DNA of 64,000 nt. Source: Oscillospiraceae bacterium. GTDB lineage: Bacteria > Bacillota > Clostridia > Oscillospirales > Acutalibacteraceae. A program made the position numbers and the translations under genes. Shown in pieces: positions 25,096 to 33,670 of the stretch (position 1 is its first letter; every line of letters begins with the position of its first letter). The stretch spans positions 496,001-560,000 of the forward strand of contig CAJTCS010000001.1 in assembly GCA_910574995.1 (NCBI GenBank), read 5' to 3'. The notes below the pieces were generated by a model that saw only the letters and a list, made by a program, of their open reading frames with translations, did no database searches and was not told where the DNA came from.

Positions 25096-26886
25096 ATGCG
25101 GGAACTGGAATACCCCTTCCAGCCGGGGGAAATCATCAGCAAGCGTAAAGCCCTGCGCCGGGCCCTGGCGGCGGACGGCACAGCCCGGCTGCAGAAGAAG
25201 ATAGCGGTGCTGGGCGGGTCTACCACCAGCGACATTGTAAAAACCATGGAGCTTTTCCTGTTAGACGCGGGGATAGAGCCGGTGTTTTACGAATCGGAAT
25301 ACGGGCAGTATTACCAGGACGCCATGTTCCCCCCGGAAGGGCTGGCAGACTTTTCCCCAGACGTGGTGTTCATCCACACCACCGGGCGGAACATTGCCAG
25401 CTGGCCCGCGGTGGGGGAGGCCGCCCAGGAGGTGGACGGCAAGCTGGAGGCGGAGCTGGGGAAATTCCGCGCCATGTGGGAGAGCCTGGAACAGCGGTTC
25501 CATTGCCCCATCATACAAAACAACTTTGAGAAGCCTTTTTTCCGGCTGCTGGGGAACCGGGACGCCTGGGATATCCACGGCCGGACGAACTTTACCAACC
25601 GGCTGAACCAAGCCTTTTGCGATTGGGCGGCGGGCCATCCGGGGTTTTACGTACACGATGTCGACTACCTTTCCGGCGACTTCGGCCTGCTCCGCTGGGC
25701 GGACCCCGCCTATTGGAACCTGTACAAATACGCCATGTGCCTGGAGGCCATCCCGGCTTTCGCGTTCAGCGTGTCCAACATCATCAAGTCCCTGTTTGGC
25801 AAAAACAAAAAAGCCTTGGCCCTGGACCTGGACAACACCCTGTGGGGCGGCGTGGTGGGGGACGACGGCGTAGAGGGCATTGAGATTGGCCAGGAAACCG
25901 GCGTCAGCCAGTCGTATTACGAATTCCAAAGCTATGTGAAGCAGCTGAAAAACCTGGGCGTCCTACTGACGGTATGCTCGAAAAACGACGAAGAGAACGC
26001 CCTGGCCGGTCTGGGGCATCCCGAGGGCGCGCTGCGGCCTGGGGATTTCATCCTGATTAAGGCAAACTGGGAAAACAAGGACCGGAACATTGCCGAGACC
26101 GCCGCCCAGCTAAATATTTTGCCCGAGTCTATCGTCTTTGCCGACGACAACCCCGCCGAGCGGGAGATCGTGCGGGCCCAGCTGCCGGGGGTTATCGCGC
26201 CGGAGCTGGAGGGCGTGGAAAACTACATTGCCACTATAGACCGGGGTGGGTATTTCGAGGCCACCACCTTCAGCGAGGACGATTTGAAGCGCAACGAGAT
26301 GTACAAGGCGAACGCCCTGCGGGCGGCGCAGCAGGCTTCTTTCGCGGATTATGGCGAATACCTGAAAAGCCTGGGGATGCATGCCGTTATAGACGACTTT
26401 TTGCCCATATACCTTACGCGCATCACCCAGCTGGCCAACAAGAGCAACCAGTTCAACCTGACCACCCGGCGCTATACCACCGGGCAGATGGTACAGGTTT
26501 TCGAGAGCCCGGAATACGTACGCTTATACGGCAAGCTGGTGGATAAGTTCGGGGACAACGGGGTGGTATCGGTGGTCATCGGCCATAAGGACGGCCAGGC
26601 CCTGGACATCGAGCTGTGGCTGATGAGCTGCCGGGTGTTGAAACGGGACATGGAATTCGCCATGTTGGACCGGCTGGTGGAGCGGTGCCGGGAAGAGGGC
26701 GTGGCCACCCTGCGGGGGTATTATTTCCCTACCGCCAAAAACGGCATGGTACGGGAACTGTATGGCACGCTGGGCTTTCAAAAGGTCAGCGGGGACGAGG
26801 CGGGCCCTTCGGTTTGGGAGCTGGATACGGCCGGCTATACGCCCCAATGCCAGGTAATACAGGTCTCCGGCAACCCCGAAGGGTGA
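25096..26886 (+). CDS. FkbH-like HAD-IIIC protein (probable glyceryl-ACP-forming enzyme)
   Basis: The 596-residue protein has an N-terminal SGNH-like region, a central HAD domain with nucleophile motif LDLDNTLWGG (about residue 240) and VFADDNPAE. Its C-terminal part is GNAT-like and contains the FkbH hallmark RITQLANKSNQFNLTTRR (about residue 440). Characterised FkbH-type proteins take 1,3-bisphosphoglycerate, dephosphorylate it and load a D-glyceryl unit on a dedicated acyl carrier protein. A carrier protein gene follows directly and the MBOAT/DHHW pair precedes it. I infer that it supplies an acyl-ACP donor for surface modification. The exact acyl group (glyceryl or lactyl-like) is not provable here. 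Confidence 0.9.
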   Translation: MRELEYPFQPGEIISKRKALRRALAADGTARLQKKIAVLGGSTTSDIVKTMELFLLDAGIEPVFYESEYGQYYQDAMFPPEGLADFSPDVVFIHTTGRNIASWPAVGEAAQEVDGKLEAELGKFRAMWESLEQRFHCPIIQNNFEKPFFRLLGNRDAWDIHGRTNFTNRLNQAFCDWAAGHPGFYVHDVDYLSGDFGLLRWADPAYWNLYKYAMCLEAIPAFAFSVSNIIKSLFGKNKKALALDLDNTLWGGVVGDDGVEGIEIGQETGVSQSYYEFQSYVKQLKNLGVLLTVCSKNDEENALAGLGHPEGALRPGDFILIKANWENKDRNIAETAAQLNILPESIVFADDNPAEREIVRAQLPGVIAPELEGVENYIATIDRGGYFEATTFSEDDLKRNEMYKANALRAAQQASFADYGEYLKSLGMHAVIDDFLPIYLTRITQLANKSNQFNLTTRRYTTGQMVQVFESPEYVRLYGKLVDKFGDNGVVSVVIGHKDGQALDIELWLMSCRVLKRDMEFAMLDRLVERCREEGVATLRGYYFPTAKNGMVRELYGTLGFQKVSGDEAGPSVWELDTAGYTPQCQVIQVSGNPEG

Positions 26887-26948
26887 GCCGCCCCAGCCGC
26901 TGCCGCTTGCTTAACATGATATAACAAGGAAAAGAAAGGATGAGCACC

Positions 26949-27194
26949 ATGGACATGAGAGAAATTTTTGCAAAACTGGACCGCGTGTTCCAAGAGGTCT
27001 TCGACGACCCCGGCATACGGGTAACGCCCCAGACCACGGCTGACGACATCGAGGACTGGGACAGCCTGGAGCACATCACCCTGATCTCCGCCGTAGAGAG
27101 GGCGTTCCGCATGAAGTTCAAAATGGGGGAGATATCCTCTATGCGGAACGTGGGGGAGATGGCTAACATCATACAAGAGCGGTCCAGGGGCTGA
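26949..27194 (+). CDS. Acyl carrier protein linked to FkbH-like protein
   Basis: The 81-residue acidic four-helix carrier has the phosphopantetheine site in the DWDSLEHI motif (Ser39). I chose ATG 26949, with GAAAGGA 8 nt upstream; an ATG three codons earlier abuts the ribosome site. It is the last gene of the set MBOAT, DHHW, FkbH-like, ACP, and a bidirectional terminator follows. By analogy with DltC and with the FkbH-partner carriers of antibiotic pathways, it would hold the activated acyl unit at the cytoplasmic face of the MBOAT protein. A fatty-acid-synthesis role is less likely from the context. Confidence 0.93.
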   Translation: MDMREIFAKLDRVFQEVFDDPGIRVTPQTTADDIEDWDSLEHITLISAVERAFRMKFKMGEISSMRNVGEMANIIQERSRG

Positions 27195-27214
27195 CACGCC
27201 CCATGCAAAACCAC

Positions 27215-27258
27215 AAAAAAAGGGCGCCAATCAGGTTTTCTGGCTGGCGGCCTTTTTT
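27215..27258. terminator. Bidirectional terminator between ACP and ABC transporter genes
   Basis: A GC stem (GGGCGCCA with TGGCGGCC plus inner pairs) is flanked by an A-run on the left and TTTTTT on the right. It lies between convergent genes, so it can end transcription from both sides. Confidence 0.8.
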
Positions 27259-27276
27259 CTATGCTTTTTGCTTTTT

Positions 27277-27999
27277 CTACAGCACTTTGGACAAAAATTC
27301 CCGTAAGCGCGGGTTCTGGGGAGAGCCGAAGAAATCTTCGGGCTTGCCTTGCTCGGCGATGTCCCCCTGGTCCATAAACAACACCCGGGTTGCCACAGAC
27401 CGGGCAAAGCCCATCTCGTGGGTGACGACGACCATGGTCATGCCCTCTTGGGCCAGCTCTTTCATAATCTCCAGCACCTCGCCCACCATCTCGGGGTCCA
27501 GGGCCGAAGTGGGCTCGTCGAAAAGCATCACGTCCGGGTTCATGGCCAAAGCCCGGGCAATGGCAATGCGCTGCTGCTGCCCGCCGGAAAGCTGCTTGGG
27601 ATAGGCGTCGGCTTTGTCGGGAAGGCCCACCCGCCTTAAAAGCTCCAGGGCTTTTTCCCCGGCCTGGTCCTTGTCCATCCGCTTCAATTTCACCGGGGCC
27701 AGGCGGATATTCTCCAGTACGGACAGGTGGGGGAACAGGTTGAACTGCTGGAACACCATGCCCATGCGGGAACGCAGCCTGTTTATGTCCGTTTTGGGGT
27801 CGGTGATGTCTACCCCCTCGAAGGTAATGGTGCCGCCGGTAGGCCTCTCCAGCAGGTTCAGGCACCGCAGGAAGGTAGATTTGCCCGAGCCGGACGGCCC
27901 GATGACCGCCACCTTTTCCCCTTTGAAAATGTGCTCGTTGATCCCTGCAAGCACCTTATGGCCCCCAAAGGATTTGGTAAGGTTTTTAACGTCTATCAC
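27277..27999 (-). CDS. Polar amino acid ABC transporter ATP-binding protein
   Basis: The 240-residue ATPase of the GlnQ/HisP type has Walker [16 protein letters not shown], signature [15 protein letters not shown], Walker [17 protein letters not shown] and the H-loop [10 protein letters not shown]. It energises uptake of polar amino acids with the permease that overlaps its start by 14 bp. It is the third gene of a minus-strand operon: binding protein, permease, ATPase. Confidence 0.96.
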   Translation of the reverse strand: MIDVKNLTKSFGGHKVLAGINEHIFKGEKVAVIGPSGSGKSTFLRCLNLLERPTGGTITFEGVDITDPKTDINRLRSRMGMVFQQFNLFPHLSVLENIRLAPVKLKRMDKDQAGEKALELLRRVGLPDKADAYPKQLSGGQQQRIAIARALAMNPDVMLFDEPTSALDPEMVGEVLEIMKELAQEGMTMVVVTHEMGFARSVATRVLFMDQGDIAEQGKPEDFFGSPQNPRLREFLSKVL

Positions 28000-28708
28000 T
28001 GGCCCGCAGCCTCCTTTCCAACAGGTTCAGCAGCCCTGTCAGCGCCAGCACCAGCACCAGGTAGATAACGGCGATGGAGATATAGGGCATATAGGGGGCA
28101 TAGGTGCGGCTTTGTACAATCATGGCGCCCTTGGTCAGGTCCGCCAGGCCGATGAACCCGCACACCGATGTCTCCTTCAGCAGGGTAATCAGCTCGTTGC
28201 CCAGGGCGGGCAATATGTTCTTGATGGCCTGGGGGATGACAATGTACCGCATGGTCTGGACATAATTCAGGCCCAAAGACCGCCCGGCCTCGGTCTGCCC
28301 CAGGTCGATGGACATGATGCCCGACCGCACGATCTCCGCCACATAGGCGCCGGAATTGATGCCAAAGGACAGGGACGCCACCCACAGCATCATGTTGTCC
28401 CGGGCCCACTGGAACACGATGAACCACATAATCAGCAGCTGCACCGTGCTGGGCGTGCCCCGTATCACGGTCAGGTACAGCTTGCATACCCAGTCCAGCA
28501 CACCCAGCACGGCATGCCCCAGGCCCTTCTTATTCCCCCGCTGGGAATCGTGGGCCGAACGCACCACCGCCACCAGGACGCCAATAATGGTGCCCAGCAC
28601 CAGCGCCAGGCAGGTCACCTCCAGCGTGGTGGCAACGCCCCGGGCAAAATACCGCCACCGGTCGTCGGTGACGAAGGTTTGGACCAGCTGGTCCATTAGC
28701 CATTCCAT
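27986..28708 (-). CDS. Polar amino acid ABC transporter permease
   Basis: The 240-residue HisM/GlnP-type membrane protein has an N-terminal [15 protein letters not shown] helix, the EAA loop in the [21 protein letters not shown] region, and the [16 protein letters not shown] motif. It forms the membrane channel with the ATPase encoded immediately downstream. A 110-bp spacer holding a stable hairpin separates it from the binding-protein gene. Confidence 0.95.
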   Translation of the reverse strand: MEWLMDQLVQTFVTDDRWRYFARGVATTLEVTCLALVLGTIIGVLVAVVRSAHDSQRGNKKGLGHAVLGVLDWVCKLYLTVIRGTPSTVQLLIMWFIVFQWARDNMMLWVASLSFGINSGAYVAEIVRSGIMSIDLGQTEAGRSLGLNYVQTMRYIVIPQAIKNILPALGNELITLLKETSVCGFIGLADLTKGAMIVQSRTYAPYMPYISIAVIYLVLVLALTGLLNLLERRLRASDRR

Positions 28709-28747
28709 GCTTTCCTCTCCCCCTCTGTTTCAGGCTGCTTTTGACAG

Positions 28748-28781
28748 CTTAAGGGGCTTTCTTGCGAAAAAAGCCCCTTAA
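28748..28781. repeat. Intercistronic hairpin between binding-protein and permease genes
   Basis: CTTAAGGGGCTTT pairs with AAAGCCCCTTAA. It lies just 3' of the binding-protein gene, where a stable stem often raises the level of the binding protein over the membrane parts. The same stem occurs at 19017-19051. Confidence 0.7.
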
Positions 28782-28818
28782 AAGAACGTTTTGGACACTT
28801 GGTTTTGCGCCGGCAGCC

Positions 28819-29661
28819 TTACTCGGCGGTAATGTATTTGTCTACGATTTCCTGTACGGTGCCGTCGTCGATGAGCTCGCCCAGGGCGGTGTCGATCTTC
28901 TCCAGCATCTCCTGGTTGTCCTTGGCCACGCAGATGGCATACTGCTCTTCCGCATAGGCGGTGTCCAGGATCTTCAGGCCCTCGTTGGCGGCCACGAAAG
29001 CTTTCGCGGGCTCGTTGTCGATGACCACGCAGTCCACCTTGCCGGAAAGCAGGGCCATAACGGCGTCAGAGCCCTTGTTGTAGCGGGTGACGTTCTCCTC
29101 GCCAAAGCCGCCGTTTTCCGGGGTGTCCGAGCAATAGATATCGCCGGTAGTGCCCTGTTGTACGCCAATCATCTTGCCCTCCATGTCGTCAAGGGAGGCG
29201 ATATCGCTGCCCTCGGGCACGATGACCACCTGGATACCGGTGGAATAGCTGCGGGTAAAGCTTACGTTCTTCTCCCGGTCCGGGGTAACGGTCATGCCGG
29301 CCATGCCCATGGTAGCTTTTCCGCTTTGGACATTGGGGATGATAGCGTCAAAGTCCACGTCGGAAATCGAGAAATCCATACCCAGCTTGTCCGCGATGGC
29401 CTTGCCCACCTCGGCGTCGATGCCCACAATGTCGTCGCCCTCATAATACTCGTAGGGCTCGAAGAAAGCGTTGGTGGCCATGACCAGGGTGTTGTCGCTG
29501 GCAGCAGGCTGGGCCGATTCGCCGCCCGAAACCGCGCTGGCCGGGGCGGAGGTATCGCCCCCGGGCTGGGAACCCGCGCCGGAAGCGCCGTCGTCGTTGC
29601 CGCAGGCGGCAAACAGGGTGGCCAGCAGCAGGGCCGCCAGCAAGCATGCAAATTTTTTCAT
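28819..29661 (-). CDS. Amino acid ABC transporter substrate-binding lipoprotein
   Basis: The 280-residue protein has a lipoprotein signal ending in the lipobox LFAAC (Cys20), a Gly/Ser/Ala-rich linker, and a family-3 solute-binding domain (LVMATNAFFEPYEYYEGDDI, GMAGMTVTPDREKNVSFT). It captures a polar amino acid, probably glutamine, glutamate or cystine, at the outer membrane face and delivers it to the permease and ATPase encoded downstream. ATG 29661 has GGAGAGGG upstream. Confidence 0.95.
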   Translation of the reverse strand: MKKFACLLAALLLATLFAACGNDDGASGAGSQPGGDTSAPASAVSGGESAQPAASDNTLVMATNAFFEPYEYYEGDDIVGIDAEVGKAIADKLGMDFSISDVDFDAIIPNVQSGKATMGMAGMTVTPDREKNVSFTRSYSTGIQVVIVPEGSDIASLDDMEGKMIGVQQGTTGDIYCSDTPENGGFGEENVTRYNKGSDAVMALLSGKVDCVVIDNEPAKAFVAANEGLKILDTAYAEEQYAICVAKDNQEMLEKIDTALGELIDDGTVQEIVDKYITAE

Positions 29662-29737
29662 GTTGATCCCTCTCCTTGGGCTGCGCAGCAGCAGCCATAT
29701 TGTAAATTTTGCGCGCCTCCTCTTGGGCGCTGGTAGT

Positions 29738-29766
29738 ATTATACAGCATATTCTTCCAGCTGGGAA
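29738..29766 (-). promoter_or_regulatory. Promoter of the amino acid ABC transporter operon
   Basis: On the minus strand TTCCCA (29766-29761) and TATAAT (29743-29738) are 17 bp apart. The -10 box is perfect and the -35 box weak. Confidence 0.55.
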
Positions 29767-29845
29767 GGGGTAAAACAGCGAATATGCGGAAGTTTATGCA
29801 GAATGTTTTGTATAAAAATGCAAAACTGGCTTCCTGGGGCGCCGG

Positions 29846-29874
29846 TTGACAAAGGGCGGGGAGAGGGGTAAACT
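29846..29874 (+). promoter_or_regulatory. Sigma-A promoter of the MerR-family gene
   Basis: TTGACA and TAAACT are separated by 17 bp, about 40 bp before the start codon at 29916. The spacer is of normal length, unlike the 19-bp spacers that MerR activators remodel. Confidence 0.7.
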
Positions 29875-29915
29875 TAAAGGCAGGCAGCAGCCAGACATGC
29901 GAGGAGGGCATAAGG

Positions 29916-30302
29916 ATGGAACGCTACAGCATTTCCCAGGTGGCCAAACGGTTTGGTATAGAGCCCCACACCCTGCGCTTTTACGAAAAAGAGGGCATCA
30001 TCTCCCCGGGGCGGGCGCCCAGCGGGGTGCGGGTGTATTCAGAGGAGGATGTAAGCCAGCTGGAGACAGCCATGTGCCTGAAAAGCACCGGCATGCCTTT
30101 GAAAGAAATTAAGCGGTATTTCCAGCTGGTGCAGGCAGGCGACGCCACCCTGGACCAGCGGCTGGATATTTTTAAGGACCACCGGGAGCGGGTGCTGGAG
30201 GAGATCCGGGTGCTGCATAAGCACCTGGAAAAGATTGACCATAAGATCGGCTGGTATCAAAGTTTTGTGCGCGAGCGCCAGGCCCGCACAGAAGAGGAAT
30301 AA
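29916..30302 (+). CDS. MerR family transcriptional regulator
   Basis: The 128-residue protein has the N-terminal winged helix (YSISQVAKRFGIEPHTLRFY, residues 3-22), the wing with SGVRVYSEEDV, and a long C-terminal dimerisation helix. No metal-binding cysteine cluster is seen, so it is not an obvious metal sensor. It is monocistronic, divergent from the amino acid transporter. Its target may be itself or the adjacent transporter. Confidence 0.92.
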   Translation: MERYSISQVAKRFGIEPHTLRFYEKEGIISPGRAPSGVRVYSEEDVSQLETAMCLKSTGMPLKEIKRYFQLVQAGDATLDQRLDIFKDHRERVLEEIRVLHKHLEKIDHKIGWYQSFVRERQARTEEE

Positions 30303-30382
30303 GCTTTATCAAAGCCGCCCCTTGCCCAACCGGCAGGGGGCGGCCCCGTCTATCCCCAGGGTTTTGGCGCCCCTATCATAGG

Positions 30383-30570
30383 GGGAATGTCCAAAGCGAG
30401 TATTTTAAAAAATGAAGAAACACAAAAGTTTCGTCCACCTTTTCAAAGGTGGTGGGGTATTTAGGGGGCGAGGGTTGCCAGTGGCAACCGTTCCGAGCCG
30501 ACCGAGCTGGAAGGCGAGACTTAAAGCCCCTAAACCGCCGGAGGCATAAAACGCGTGGTTGGGCACTCCC
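30383..30570. mobile_element. MITE-like insertion with inverted ends, target duplication and branched secondary structure
   Basis: This 188-bp segment starts GGGAATGTCCAA and ends with the inverse of GGGAGTGCCCAA (10 of 12 matching). It is flanked by an 8-bp direct repeat ATCATAGG at 30375-30382 and 30571-30578. The left copy lies in the perfect palindrome CCCCTATCATAGGGG after the MerR gene. Inside it are the perfect hairpins CCACCTTT/AAAGGTGG (30435-30452) and GGTTGCC/GGCAACC (30473-30489). An outer stem TTTAGGGG/CCCCTAAA (30460-30467 with 30527-30534) encloses the second. It has no coding capacity. This is what an old non-autonomous insertion would look like; a structured RNA is the alternative. 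Confidence 0.55.
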
Positions 30571-30585
30571 ATCATAGGGCCCGCG

Positions 30586-30614
30586 TTGACAAAAAGGGGG
30601 AAATGTGGTTCAAT
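30586..30614 (+). promoter_or_regulatory. Promoter of the second DHHW/MBOAT pair
   Basis: TTGACA and TTCAAT are separated by 17 bp, about 30 bp before ATG 30645 and immediately right of the MITE-like insertion. Confidence 0.7.
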
Positions 30615-30644
30615 AATACCATATACACGTTTCAGGAGATGCCT

Positions 30645-31826
30645 ATGAAGCTTTTACAAAAGATACTGGACGGCGGGTTCCTTTTCCTGCTGGGGGCGTT
30701 CCTTTTGGCGGGGCTTGTGAAGACCGCCTTTTTCCCCAAAGAGCTGAACACTTATGAAAACCGGTATGCCAACGCGCTGCCTGTCCCCACGGTGGGCACG
30801 GTGCTGGACTGTACCTTCCAGGATGGGGTGGAAGACGCCCTTTCCGACCAGGTGCTGCTGGCCCAGACCTGCAAAAAAGCCTATAATATGGCCAATTCCG
30901 CCCTGCAGCTGCATATGCTTTCCGGCTTCATCCAAAGCAACCCCGGCCGGTATATCAAGCTGCTGGGGCTGAAGACCTTTGGCGGGGAAAACCTGGTATA
31001 CGATATGCAGCCCTTCCCCAGCATCCAACAGGCCCTGGAAGAGCGGGCCCAAAGCCTGAACGCCTTGATGGGGGGGAACCCCGGGCCGGAATACTACGCC
31101 TACTATATTGAAAAAGACTCGGATATGGACTTTGAGACCGGGGAGAAGTCGGGGGCTTACGAGCTTTTGCAGGCCCGGCTGGACCTGCCGGCCGGGCACA
31201 TGGCCCGGCTGGAAATGGACGGCTTCGATACCTACCGGGAGTATTTTTATAAGACCGACCACCACTGGAACTACAAGGGGTCTTATCAGGGGTATACCCA
31301 GGTGGCAAAGCTGCTGGGGGTGGACGAGCCCCTTTTGCTGCCCCAGGAGGAGAAGGTGATTTCCCACAGCTTCAGCGGCTCGAAAGCGGCGGGCATGGGG
31401 GCCAAGGATACCTTTGTAGAGGATTTTACCGCCTACCGGTTCCGTTTCCCGCCCATGGAGGTATGGCATGACGGGGAGCCGGCCGGGGACTATGGCAGCC
31501 AGGAGGCCTATCTTGCCGGCGCCGCGGCCCTGGAAGTGGAGTACGGTTATTTCTATGGGGGGGACTGGGGCCAGCTGGTGCTGGATACCGGCCGGGAAGG
31601 CAGGGGGAACCTTTTGGTCATCGGCGAATCGTATGACAACGCGATTTTAAAGCTGCTGGCCTCCCACTTCCACAAGACCTATTCCATCGACCTGCGCAAT
31701 TATGAGAAGTTTAACGGCGGGCCTTTTTCCTTTTCCCAATACCTCCAGGAGCACGACGTCCAGAAGGTGCTGTTCAATGGCAGCATCGGCTTTTACACTT
31801 CGTCCGAATTGTTGCCGGGGAGCTGA
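30645..31826 (+). CDS. DHHW family protein (AlgX/DltD-like), copy 2
   Basis: The 393-residue protein has one N-terminal transmembrane helix (about residues 8-28) and an extracytoplasmic DHHW domain with FYKTDHHWNYKGSYQGY (about residue 203) and VIGESYDNAI (SGNH-like catalytic region). It lacks the long repetitive cytoplasmic tail of the protein encoded at 22845. ATG 30645 lies 6 nt after AGGAG; upstream in-frame codons lie at or before the promoter. It precedes the second MBOAT gene by 5 bp, so the two form a transfer pair acting on a surface glycan. No carrier or activating gene follows, so it may share the FkbH/ACP donor encoded upstream. Confidence 0.88.
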   Translation: MKLLQKILDGGFLFLLGAFLLAGLVKTAFFPKELNTYENRYANALPVPTVGTVLDCTFQDGVEDALSDQVLLAQTCKKAYNMANSALQLHMLSGFIQSNPGRYIKLLGLKTFGGENLVYDMQPFPSIQQALEERAQSLNALMGGNPGPEYYAYYIEKDSDMDFETGEKSGAYELLQARLDLPAGHMARLEMDGFDTYREYFYKTDHHWNYKGSYQGYTQVAKLLGVDEPLLLPQEEKVISHSFSGSKAAGMGAKDTFVEDFTAYRFRFPPMEVWHDGEPAGDYGSQEAYLAGAAALEVEYGYFYGGDWGQLVLDTGREGRGNLLVIGESYDNAILKLLASHFHKTYSIDLRNYEKFNGGPFSFSQYLQEHDVQKVLFNGSIGFYTSSELLPGS

Positions 31827-31831
31827 AAGAA

Positions 31832-33259
31832 ATGGTTTTTAGCAGTCTCAGTTTTTTATATGCTTTTTTGCCTTTATGCGCCTTATCTTATTACGCTTGC
31901 GCGGGCAGGCGCTGGCGCAACGGGGTGCTGTTGGCGTTCTCTTTGGCGTTCTATGCCTGGGGCGAGCCGAAAAACGTCGCCCTGATGCTGCTGGCCTCTT
32001 TGGCGGCGTACCTGTGCGGCCTGGGCATAGGCCGGTCGAAGAAAAAAAGCGCGCGCAAAGCCTGGTTGGTTTTGGGTGTGGCGCTGCTGGCCGGCAACCT
32101 GTTTGTCTTTAAATACCTAAATTTTTTCTGCGGCAACCTGCGGGTCCTGGGCGTCCCCCTTTCTGTAAAAGAGATCGCCCTGCCCATTGGTATCAGCTTC
32201 TATACCTTCCAGATCCTTTCTTATGTGATCGACCTCTACAGGGGGGAGATACAGGTGCAGAAAAATTATTTTTACCTGACCCTGTACGTCAGCTTCTTCC
32301 CCCAGCTGATTGCCGGGCCCATTGTGCGGTACCAGACCATCGAGGAGGAAATCCTTACCCGCCGGGAAACCTTGGAGGACGTGGCGGCGGGCTTGAAGAG
32401 GTTCCTTACCGGCCTGGCGAAAAAGGTCATCCTGGCCAACAACACGGCGCTGGTGGCGGAGACGGTATATGGGGGGGACCCGGCCCTGTACGGCACGGCG
32501 CTGTACTGGGTGGCGGCGCTTTCCTATGCCCTGCAGATCTACTTCGATTTTTCCGGCTACAGCGACATGGCCATCGGCCTGGGGCGTATGTTCGGCTTCC
32601 ACTTCTTAGAGAATTTCAACTACCCTTACACGGCTTTGTCCATCACGGACTTCTGGCGGCGGTGGCACATCTCCCTGTCCACCTGGTTCCGGGACTATAT
32701 CTATATCCCCTTGGGGGGCAACCGGGTGGGGAAGCCCCGCTGGGTGCTGAACCTGCTGATCGTGTGGGGCCTTACGGGTTTCTGGCACGGGGCCCAGTGG
32801 AATTTTGTGCTGTGGGGGCTGTATTACGGGGCGATCCTGCTTCTTGAAAAGCTGTTCTTAGGCCGGTATTTGGACAAGTGCCCCCAAGGGGTGCGGTGGC
32901 TGTATACCATGTTTTTCGTGCTCATCGGCTGGGTGCTGTTCGACCTGACGGACTTTAGGCAGATGGCCGGGGCCCTGGCCATGATGTTCCGCTTTGCCCC
33001 TACGGATTTTGCCGGCATGCTGGCGGCGGATACCTCCCTTGTAATGGGCTTGTTATACATGGCGCTGGGGCTGGTGTTCTCTTTCCCGGTGGGCCGGTGG
33101 CTGGGGCAGTGGAAAGCAAAGGGGCTGGGGCGTGCGCCGGGCCTGGTGCGGGCAGGGGCCGCTGCTGCGGAAAACCTGTTCTATCTGGGGCTGCTGGGGC
33201 TGTGTGTGGTGTATATCATCAGCGCCACCTATAACCCCTTTATCTACTTCCGGTTCTAG
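31832..33259 (+). CDS. MBOAT family O-acyltransferase (AlgI/DltB-like), copy 2
   Basis: The 475-residue paralogue of the 21408 protein has the same motif set: LPIGISFYTFQILSYVID, FPQLIAGPIVRYQ, WRRWHISLSTWFRDYIYIP and the catalytic histidine in GFWHGAQWNFV (about residue 318). It carries a somewhat different C-terminal helix bundle. Unlike copy 1, its motif reads IPLGGNRVGKPR, as in classical AlgI-type enzymes such as alginate and wall-glycan acetylases. It is coupled to the DHHW gene 5 bp upstream. The donor could be acetyl or the same carrier-bound acyl group as copy 1. Confidence 0.94.
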   Translation: MVFSSLSFLYAFLPLCALSYYACAGRRWRNGVLLAFSLAFYAWGEPKNVALMLLASLAAYLCGLGIGRSKKKSARKAWLVLGVALLAGNLFVFKYLNFFCGNLRVLGVPLSVKEIALPIGISFYTFQILSYVIDLYRGEIQVQKNYFYLTLYVSFFPQLIAGPIVRYQTIEEEILTRRETLEDVAAGLKRFLTGLAKKVILANNTALVAETVYGGDPALYGTALYWVAALSYALQIYFDFSGYSDMAIGLGRMFGFHFLENFNYPYTALSITDFWRRWHISLSTWFRDYIYIPLGGNRVGKPRWVLNLLIVWGLTGFWHGAQWNFVLWGLYYGAILLLEKLFLGRYLDKCPQGVRWLYTMFFVLIGWVLFDLTDFRQMAGALAMMFRFAPTDFAGMLAADTSLVMGLLYMALGLVFSFPVGRWLGQWKAKGLGRAPGLVRAGAAAAENLFYLGLLGLCVVYIISATYNPFIYFRF

Positions 33260-33262
33260 GCC

Positions 33263-33655
33263 GTGGAAGGGAGGAGGTTTGCCCGCCCCCAGGACGCGCT
33301 GCTGGTGCTGGGCCTGCTGGCCCTGGCGGGGATATGCTTTGCCATGCTGCGGGCCGCCCCCTTAGGGGCCCGGGCGGTAATCGAACAAGACGGCCGGGTG
33401 GTGCTGGCCCGGGAACTGGCCCAGCTTGCCGGGCCGGAGGAAGTTACGGTGACCGGCGCGCAAGGCGTCCGCCTTACCATTGCCCTGTACCCGGACGGGG
33501 CGCAGGTGATAGCGGCCGGGTGCCCAGACCAGGTGTGCGTGCGCACCGGGAAGCTGGGGCGGGCGGGGGAATCGGCCGTGTGCCTGCCTGCCCGGGTGGC
33601 CCTGCGCCTAGAGGGCGGGGGGGGCGCTGGGGAAGCGGACGCTGTTACCGGGTAG
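33263..33655 (+). CDS. NusG domain II-containing membrane-anchored protein
   Basis: The 130-residue protein has one N-terminal membrane segment (ALLVLGLLALAGICFAML, about residues 12-29) and a NusG-domain-II-like beta domain ending with CPDQVCVRTGKLGRAGESAVCLP, a cysteine pattern typical of this family. The start is GTG 33263, 4 bp after the preceding stop; the ribosome site is poor, so translation may be coupled to the MBOAT gene. Its usual neighbours are Gx transporter, polyprenyl synthase or ApbE genes, and a Gx transporter follows here. Its function is unknown. Confidence 0.83.
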   Translation: MEGRRFARPQDALLVLGLLALAGICFAMLRAAPLGARAVIEQDGRVVLARELAQLAGPEEVTVTGAQGVRLTIALYPDGAQVIAAGCPDQVCVRTGKLGRAGESAVCLPARVALRLEGGGGAGEADAVTG

Positions 33656-33670
33656 AAGGAGGGGCGGGAT

